DNA from: Oligoflexia bacterium
GTDB lineage: Bacteria; Bdellovibrionota; UBA1018
DNA length: 20,772 nucleotides
Assembly: GCA_903928955.1 (NCBI GenBank)
Contig: CAIYTD010000310.1
Coordinates: 1-20,772 of the forward strand
Reading direction: 5' to 3'
In this document: positions 16,707-20,772 of the stretch, piece after piece
How positions within the stretch are numbered: position 1 is the stretch's first letter
Layout of the letters: each line of letters opens with the position of its first letter
Program-made: the position numbers and the translations under genes
The notes under the pieces: generated by a model
Databases searched by the model: none
Told to the model about the DNA's origin: nothing
Seen by the model: the letters and a program-made list of their open reading frames with translations, nothing else

Positions 16707-17255
16707 TTGGAAAACGCAACCTATTTTCATCAGTCAGTGATTGAGTATATTCCCTACAGTTTTGTGGATCCTACGGGGAAAAGCGGTGAAAATATTCATG
16801 AACTGTTTTCAAAGGAAGCATTTGGCTTGAATTCGATTGCGAACGGATTTGAAGCAATGAAGGATTCGGCGGTAAAGACCTTTGATAGCTTTATGGGAAC
16901 TGCATATAAAACTATTGGTGAATTTACTGGCGTCAATAGTGCGGTTCGGGTTGTTGGTGGGGTGGAGCCGTGGTCTATTACTGCATCAAATCCAGGACAG
17001 ATTAGTCACTTGACATTAAGTGAACGAGTCTCCGAAGGTGTTCAAACACTTGCGTTTGCTGGATTGGGGCATGGCCTTGGTGCTTTAAAAGAAAGTACGC
17101 TTGGAATTCAAATGGTAGACATTGTGGGCTTTAAGGCTTTTACTGACACTCAAATTGTAAAAGGATTAGAGAACTTAAATACGCTTGGTAATACACTGTC
17201 GACAGTAAACTCAGTATTTGATGGGATTAAGCAGGAATCAACTTTACTAAAATGA
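16707..17255 (+). CDS. Orphan Rhs C-terminal tip (silent cassette)
   Basis: The open frame starts at a TTG preceded by a stop codon and no ribosome-binding site. After about 17 residues it reaches YSFVDPTGKSG, the signature that ends an Rhs core, matching VSFVDPSGLS of the large Rhs gene. The rest resembles pre-toxin regions of polymorphic toxins (TGVNSAVRVVGGVEPWS, LTLSERVSEGVQTLAFAGLG), followed by about 70 residues that I do not recognise and that may be a short effector or a truncated one. It lacks any Rhs core of its own, so it is best read as a displaced tip that becomes expressed only when joined to a core. Its stop overlaps the start of a small membrane protein gene (ATGA), the tip-immunity arrangement. 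No catalytic residues can be named. Confidence 0.6.
   Translation: MENATYFHQSVIEYIPYSFVDPTGKSGENIHELFSKEAFGLNSIANGFEAMKDSAVKTFDSFMGTAYKTIGEFTGVNSAVRVVGGVEPWSITASNPGQISHLTLSERVSEGVQTLAFAGLGHGLGALKESTLGIQMVDIVGFKAFTDTQIVKGLENLNTLGNTLSTVNSVFDGIKQESTLLK
16761..16773 (+). repeat. Direct repeat copy 2 at the start of the orphan tip
   Basis: TTTGTGGATCCTA is identical to 12337-12349 and lies in the same codon phase (F-V-D-P). Joining the copies would give an uninterrupted reading frame from the Rhs core into this tip. Confidence 0.8.
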
Positions 17256-17494
17256 CAATAACAGAAGGATTTCCAATAGAAGTTAGGCTTGTAATAAGCT
17301 TGCTAGTAATTTTGACGCACATTTATTTTTCTGAAAGAGAAATAAAAAAAAGAGGCCCTTTGAAACAAAGTAACTTTATCGCAAGAAAAAATGAATATAT
17401 TGCGTTGGGCTTTATTGGGGGATGGAACACAAAATATCACTTGGGATTAATTGCTGAAATTGTTTTGGTCATTATTAGTTTCCTGTTTTTTTAA
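17252..17494 (+). CDS. Putative membrane immunity protein to the orphan tip
   Basis: The product is 80 aa. Two hydrophobic spans (about residues 10-26, LVISLLVILTHIYFS, and 62-80, LGLIAEIVLVIISFLFF) flank a basic and polar loop (EREIKKRGPLKQSN...GGWNTKYH). It starts on the ATGA overlap with the orphan tip and ends 19 bases before the convergent recombinase 2 gene. Family is not recognised. It is unlike the two membrane proteins behind the main tip, as expected if each immunity protein fits one toxin. Immunity function is inferred from position and size only. Confidence 0.5.
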   Translation: MTITEGFPIEVRLVISLLVILTHIYFSEREIKKRGPLKQSNFIARKNEYIALGFIGGWNTKYHLGLIAEIVLVIISFLFF

Positions 17495-17499
17495 ATTTT

Positions 17500-17515
17500 T
17501 AGTAATGAATTACTA
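17500..17515. terminator. Small hairpin between convergent genes
   Basis: TAGTAA and TTACTA form a 6-bp perfect stem around TGAA, preceded by a T run on the plus strand (17495-17500). It overlaps the stop codon of recombinase 2. It may be a weak bidirectional terminator, but the stem is AT-only. Confidence 0.3.
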
Positions 17516-18415
17516 TTGAGCATGGTTAATGTTGGCATACAAATTTACCTCTGCCACATCGGCCGCCCTAAGCTGCCCGTATAGGTCAATCGTCATCTGA
17601 ATTGACTTATGCCCTAAAGTGGCTTGGAGTTGGTACATCTGACCACCTCGCTTCAAGAAATTATAGGCATACGAATGCCTCAAATCATGGCACCTCCAAC
17701 GTTTCATTGAAGGGTATTTCGTCTGGAGTCGGATAATTCCGTCGTCGATTTGCGTTGCACTGAGGGGCCTACCGAATTGATTCAGGAATACGCCCTCACT
17801 AACTCTGGGTATCGACTTTAGAACTTGGACCAAAGGTTCGCTCATTTTGATGCTCCGACGATTACCATTCTTGCTGTACGGCAGGTGAATGAAACCCGTT
17901 TCAAAATCGACTCCTGACCATTTGAGGCAACGAATTTCATCCTTTCGTGCCCCAGTGTGAGCCACGGTAAATATGAACGGATAGAGAACCACCGGACTAT
18001 GAGTTTTAAACCCCTCCAGGAGGCCTAGGATCTCCTGTTCACTCATGACCACCCTTTGTCTAGTCGGTGGGCCTCTATGGTTAAATTTGACCCGATCTAT
18101 GGGGTTTGAATGTAGGTACCCTTCGGATAGCAGGAATTTAAAGAAATGATTCAGCAGAGGCTTGATAGCGTTTAGGTTTCGGTCACTGTACCCGTTGAGC
18201 TTCTGTAATTCCAAAAGCCATTCCTTGATTTTGATCGGAGTGAGCTGGGATACCTTCAGATGGGAAAAATTCTCGCAGAAGGAAGTGAACACATTCTTAC
18301 GTTCTCTGACCTTCGAGTTAGGATTACCCTCCAGATGGATCTTCAGTAAGGTGCCCACATAGGGGCTATTTTGGTAGAGGCTCAAGTGAGATGGGGTTTG
18401 TACTTTTTGTGCCAT
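17513..18415 (-). CDS. Tyrosine recombinase/integrase 2
   Basis: The product is 300 aa and is a paralogue of the recombinase at 14894-15820, colinear over the full length except at both ends. Catalytic set: R157 (HTGARKDE), K182 (SKNGNRRS), H243 and R246 (HDLRHSYAYNF), H269 (LGHKS), Y279 (IDLYGQL). All are present, so it should be active. The near-identical C-terminal 50 residues contrast with clearly diverged N-terminal DNA-binding parts (ITSNELRDWLVGLQ versus LTPIKIKEWLLELQ), which suggests an older duplication with possible divergence of arm-site recognition. It starts 16 bases after the HTH2 stop, with GAAGCGAGAG upstream, and runs against the toxin-tip genes, as recombinase 1 does. No nuclease gene follows it. 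Confidence 0.92.
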   Translation of the reverse strand: MAQKVQTPSHLSLYQNSPYVGTLLKIHLEGNPNSKVRERKNVFTSFCENFSHLKVSQLTPIKIKEWLLELQKLNGYSDRNLNAIKPLLNHFFKFLLSEGYLHSNPIDRVKFNHRGPPTRQRVVMSEQEILGLLEGFKTHSPVVLYPFIFTVAHTGARKDEIRCLKWSGVDFETGFIHLPYSKNGNRRSIKMSEPLVQVLKSIPRVSEGVFLNQFGRPLSATQIDDGIIRLQTKYPSMKRWRCHDLRHSYAYNFLKRGGQMYQLQATLGHKSIQMTIDLYGQLRAADVAEVNLYANINHAQ

Positions 18416-18431
18416 AAGATGCTCTCGCTTC

Positions 18432-18683
18432 TCAATTTCGTCCGATACTAAGAAGTTGACTTGCCGATGGAAGGCTCATCTCTTGGTATTGCTTCTCCCT
18501 AAACCGTTGCTGAATCCAAGCATTTAGCAAATCCAATGGGATGCGGTAATTTTTCTTTGGGCCAATGTTCAGACAAGGGAAAGTCGGATCAGATTTGATC
18601 AGACCATAAATCGTATATTTCGAGAGATTGTAGGCAGTACTCACTGCGGCTGCAGACATTAATTTTAAACCAGACGTTTCCAT
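18432..18683 (-). CDS. Excisionase-like helix-turn-helix protein 2
   Basis: The product is 83 aa from the ATG at 18683; a GTG at 18701 would add six residues. The HTH and wing (LMSAAAVSTAYNLSKYTIYG, then LIKSDPTFPCLNIGPKKNYR) match the other HTH protein of this window closely, including the F-P-C-(V/L)-N-(V/I)-G-P-(R/K)-K-N-Y-R-I stretch. The C-terminal tails also end alike (FHELMQTGRK versus SQLLSIGRN). It is followed by recombinase 2, repeating the HTH-recombinase order. Directly upstream are three iterated GC-rich motifs that could be its binding sites, or the end of another mobile element. Probable directionality factor and/or autoregulator. Confidence 0.72.
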   Translation of the reverse strand: METSGLKLMSAAAVSTAYNLSKYTIYGLIKSDPTFPCLNIGPKKNYRIPLDLLNAWIQQRFREKQYQEMSLPSASQLLSIGRN

Positions 18684-18693
18684 TCCATTGTTC

Positions 18694-18799
18694 CGTCCCA
18701 CCTAATTGGCCCCCCTTTTCGGGGTGAAAATCCCAGCTACTTAGCCCCCTCTGTTTAGTTATTTGAGAGGATCCCAGTCCCACCTATCCAGACCCCCCG
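18694..18799 (-). repeat. Three iterated GC-rich motifs upstream of HTH2
   Basis: On the minus strand, copies of GGGGG(G), 5-6 variable bases, then TAGGTGGGA or TAGCTGGGA occur at about 18694-18714, 18731-18749 and 18778-18799. Their starts are 37 and 47 bases apart. The set lies immediately upstream of the HTH2 start. It resembles the multiple terminal repeats found at ends of IS21-type elements, but no istA/istB gene is present. The alternative is an operator or arm-site array for the HTH2/recombinase pair. Confidence 0.6.
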
Positions 18800-18809
18800 G
18801 TTGCAAGAT

Positions 18810-18852
18810 ATTCTTGATTCCTAACTTTGTATCAAAAAGGGGGATCAAGAAT
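18810..18852. repeat. Inverted repeat with 19-base loop
   Basis: ATTCTTGATTCC (18810-18821) pairs with GGGATCAAGAAT (18841-18852): nine perfect base pairs, one G-T and two G-C. It could be an RNA hairpin, an operator or a recombinase site. No T run follows, so it is not a standard terminator. Confidence 0.55.
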
Positions 18853-19730
18853 GAAAAATGCAAACCGGAGGAATCGTATGGATCGTTTAATAGCTCCACC
18901 AATTTCATGAAAATATGTGAGAGATGGTATCTCAATCATAATGCAGTGATAGTTGAAAATTAGTTCTGTAACTTTAGAGCCTTTTGAGTCTCCACTTTCT
19001 TCATGTGTAATAAATCCAGCTACTTATAAAGCTCTGCAGGCTCTTTGATCATTCCCAAAATCTCGATCAAGAGCCTGTTTTGTTCGCTCGGTAAAAATGT
19101 CGCGATTATGTCTCTTTTTTAAATACGATATCATACTATTCTCCAGGGGAATTTAGAGAATGGTATTGGAAAGGAGACTCATCGTGTTATTAAAAACTGT
19201 TGGTCTGTGTAAAGTGTTCCTAGTCCAATATGCAGAAGGAAAATGTAATAGAAAAGCAGCCTCTTTATAGATTCTATGCAAGAAGAAATATTAATTTGAG
19301 GATCATCGAGCGAACAAGGTAGTCCCTATTGCCAGTCTATTTTGCGGTCCGCCGTCGGGTTCTTGACTGCTTTTCAAAATAAGTGATAAAAGTATTTTGA
19401 ATATTTAAACTTAAAAAAATAGACATAATTACTGGGCGGCTTAGGGTGGCAAAGTCCTTGAGCGATTCGTGTCACAATTATTTTTTATGTATGTAATAGA
19501 TTAAGGGTGATTTTTAGTGTATAAACTAGCTGGTTATGGTTTTTGCTTTTTTTATCTTTGAATACTTGAGCAGTAGTTTGATAAATAGACTGAAACTTTA
19601 AAGAGTTGGAGCTAAAACTTATAATTTTTTATACAAAATATTTAAAAATTATGATCAATTTTTGAGATCGTTATATTTTGGACATGATCTGAATAAGAAT
19701 AGCCAGGGCTATGTTAGGTTTGAGAGACTT
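18853..19730 (+). other. AT-rich stretch without a convincing gene
   Basis: I see no credible protein of normal size in these 878 bases. A 28-codon frame with GGAGA and GTG (19184-19270) and a 19-codon frame with GGAGG upstream of an internal ATG (near 18851-18910) are too short to call. On the minus strand, 18960-19125 reads as a short degenerate protein-like fragment (FLPSEQNRLLIEILGMIKE, then a stop). An 11-bp inverted repeat (TTGTTCGCTCG at 19080-19090, CGAGCGAACAA at 19307-19317) may bound a small decayed element. The segment probably holds the promoter of the lipoprotein gene, but no clear -35/-10 pair stands out. Confidence 0.4.
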
Positions 19731-20772
19731 ATGAAGCGGATTTTTAGTTCTATTTTTTTAATTTTGGTCTCGGGATGTGGTGAATCAGGATTGCCTTTGG
19801 TATCAATGGGAAACTATTCTGCTCCAATTCAGCCTAGGTTGCGCCCTAGGGCAACACTGACCGGCGTTATGCCTCGAGAGCTGTTTTCTGGTGGATCTGA
19901 AATCACTCTTCAAGGGCGCGGATTTCATGACGAAATGAAGGTTACCGTGGGGGGGGGCGAAGTAAGTAAGCGGGAGTGCATGAATCTCCGGGTGATCTCT
20001 GAATCTCAAGCAATCTGCAAAACTTATCCTAGGACTCTAGCCGGATACATTAGCGTTAGCATTCATCAATCAGGTAGCCCAGAAGACATGGCTTATGTAT
20101 CTGGTTGGTCCGATTTAGTAGCAGTAAAAGCCACTCAATTTCAGGCAATCCAGCCTGCGCTCATTCCTTTTGGAGTGCCAACTCGCGTCCTAATGCGGGG
20201 GCGTTATTTTCAATCTGGAATGACTATTGAGGTTAATGGTCTAGATTGTTATAATCTAGTTGTCAACAGTTACGAAGAGTTGGAATGTACTGTTTCTGCA
20301 GTCGAACTTCCCTTTAATTTTAGAATAATGAGTCGATCATCTCCTTCGATCATTAGATATCAAAATGAAGGTGATCCCGAAACAACTTTTTCAAATCTAC
20401 CTGGACAAACAAATAGCCTTCTGCAATTTTTCGTTAGAGCTCAGGATTTAAATGCTGGCTACAATCAAGCTGGCTACAATCGAGCTGGCTACAATCAAGC
20501 TGGCTATAATCGAGCTGGTTACAATCAAGCTGGCTATAATCAAGCTGGCTATAATCAAGCTGGCTACAATCGAGCTGGTTACAATCGAGCTGGTTACAAT
20601 CGAGCTGGTTACAATCAGGCTGGCTACAATCAAGCTGGCTACAATCAAGCTGGCTACAATCAAGCTGGCTACAATCGAGCTGGTTACAATCGAGCTGGTT
20701 ACAATCGAGCTGGTTACAATCAGGCTGGCTACAATCAAGCTGGCTACAATCAAGCTGGCTACAATCAAGCTG
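19731..20772 (+). CDS. Lipoprotein with IPT/TIG-like domains and AGYN(Q/R) repeats (runs off the right edge)
   Basis: 347 residues are visible with no stop. MKRIFSSIFLILVSGCGES is a lipoprotein signal peptide with lipobox V-S-G-C, lipidated at Cys16. Two immunoglobulin-like IPT/TIG units follow: about 43-121 (LTGVMPRELFSGGSEITLQG, then RGFHDEMKVTVGG) and about 135-215 (IQPALIPFGVPTRVLMRG, then RYFQSGMTIEVNG), each with paired cysteines. From residue 242 the chain is a pure pentapeptide repeat AGYNQ/AGYNR. With A at i-2 and Y at the central position, the spacing matches the pentapeptide-repeat beta-helix rhythm, though the usual central residue is L or F. Start: ATG with GAGAG upstream. Probably an outer-membrane surface protein, with the repeats as a stalk or adhesive fibre (inference). 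Confidence 0.85.
   Translation, partial: MKRIFSSIFLILVSGCGESGLPLVSMGNYSAPIQPRLRPRATLTGVMPRELFSGGSEITLQGRGFHDEMKVTVGGGEVSKRECMNLRVISESQAICKTYPRTLAGYISVSIHQSGSPEDMAYVSGWSDLVAVKATQFQAIQPALIPFGVPTRVLMRGRYFQSGMTIEVNGLDCYNLVVNSYEELECTVSAVELPFNFRIMSRSSPSIIRYQNEGDPETTFSNLPGQTNSLLQFFVRAQDLNAGYNQAGYNRAGYNQAGYNRAGYNQAGYNQAGYNQAGYNRAGYNRAGYNRAGYNQAGYNQAGYNQAGYNQAGYNRAGYNRAGYNRAGYNQAGYNQAGYNQAGYNQA
20454..20772 (+). repeat. 15-bp in-frame tandem repeat array with 105-bp higher-order unit
   Basis: There are 21 full copies of GCTGG(C/T)TA(C/T)AATC(A/G)(A/G), plus 4 bases of the next copy at the window edge. All encode A-G-Y-N-Q or A-G-Y-N-R. Copies 8-14 (20559-20663) and 15-21 (20664-20768) are identical base for base, including synonymous differences, which marks a recent duplication of a 7-copy block. 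Because the unit is 15 bp, gain or loss of copies keeps the frame. The array continues beyond the window. Confidence 0.95.

Noticed and set aside
18589..18783. Minus-strand 64-codon frame overlapping HTH2
   Set aside because: It translates the iterated GC-rich motifs and overlaps the well-supported HTH2 gene in another frame.
18763..18963. Plus-strand 66-codon frame
   Set aside because: No ribosome-binding site, no family resemblance, and it spans the motif array and inverted repeat.
20448..20768. Minus-strand open frame of repeated IVASL/IVTSS units across the repeat array
   Set aside because: It is the antisense reading of the 15-bp repeat, whose plus-strand frame continues from a lipoprotein with signal peptide and TIG domains.
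20454..20772. Repeat array as a CRISPR
   Set aside because: There are no unique spacers; the 15-bp units are directly adjacent and coding.

Overview
The window looks like bacterial accessory DNA from a low-to-moderate GC Gram-negative. Secreted giant proteins, RCC1-type repeats, a lipoprotein with IPT/TIG domains and a eukaryote-like deubiquitinase suggest a predatory or host-associated lineage, for example Bdellovibrionota/Oligoflexia; Chlamydiae-like or Legionella-like bacteria are alternatives. This placement is an inference from gene content only. There are no rRNA genes, no convincing tRNA genes and no CRISPR arrays.

Left part (1-12879). An IS5-type insertion sequence reads off the left edge and ends near base 137. 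It has cut off the 5' end of a giant gene whose remaining product joins RCC1-like repeats, a Pro/Ser-rich linker, a macro domain whose halves appear in swapped order (C-lobe, then N-lobe), and a complete USP-type (C19) ubiquitin protease. Two more giant genes follow with overlapping start and stop codons: a 1201-aa membrane-anchored protein with a probable PA-IL-like lectin domain split by a glycine-rich hydrophobic insert, and an 1877-aa Sec-exported SpvB/FG-GAP/YD-repeat/Rhs-core protein with a variable C-terminal tip. The coupling suggests one polycistronic unit making a surface-associated or secreted toxin apparatus.

Middle part (12337-18700). Behind the Rhs tip lie two small membrane proteins (likely immunity proteins). 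Then comes a minus-strand module of excisionase-like HTH, tyrosine recombinase and a frameshifted DUF1016 (YhcG-like) PD-(D/E)XK nuclease. After a divergent ribbon-helix-helix gene there is a second, promoterless-looking Rhs tip beginning at the same F-V-D-P-(S/T)-G motif, its own small membrane protein, and a second, paralogous minus-strand HTH-recombinase module. The layout (tip, membrane protein, opposing recombinase/HTH) therefore occurs twice. A 13-bp direct repeat at the two tip starts is in the same reading frame. Recombination there would remove 4424 bp and fuse the silent tip to the expressed Rhs core. This two-cassette arrangement is the best candidate for an undescribed toxin-tip switching system.

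Right part (18684-20772). Three iterated GC-rich motifs, a long inverted repeat and about 0.9 kb of AT-rich DNA without a convincing gene lead to a lipoprotein gene running off the right edge. It has two IPT/TIG-like domains and at least 21 exact-frame 15-bp repeats (AGYN followed by Q or R), organised partly as a perfect 105-bp tandem duplication.
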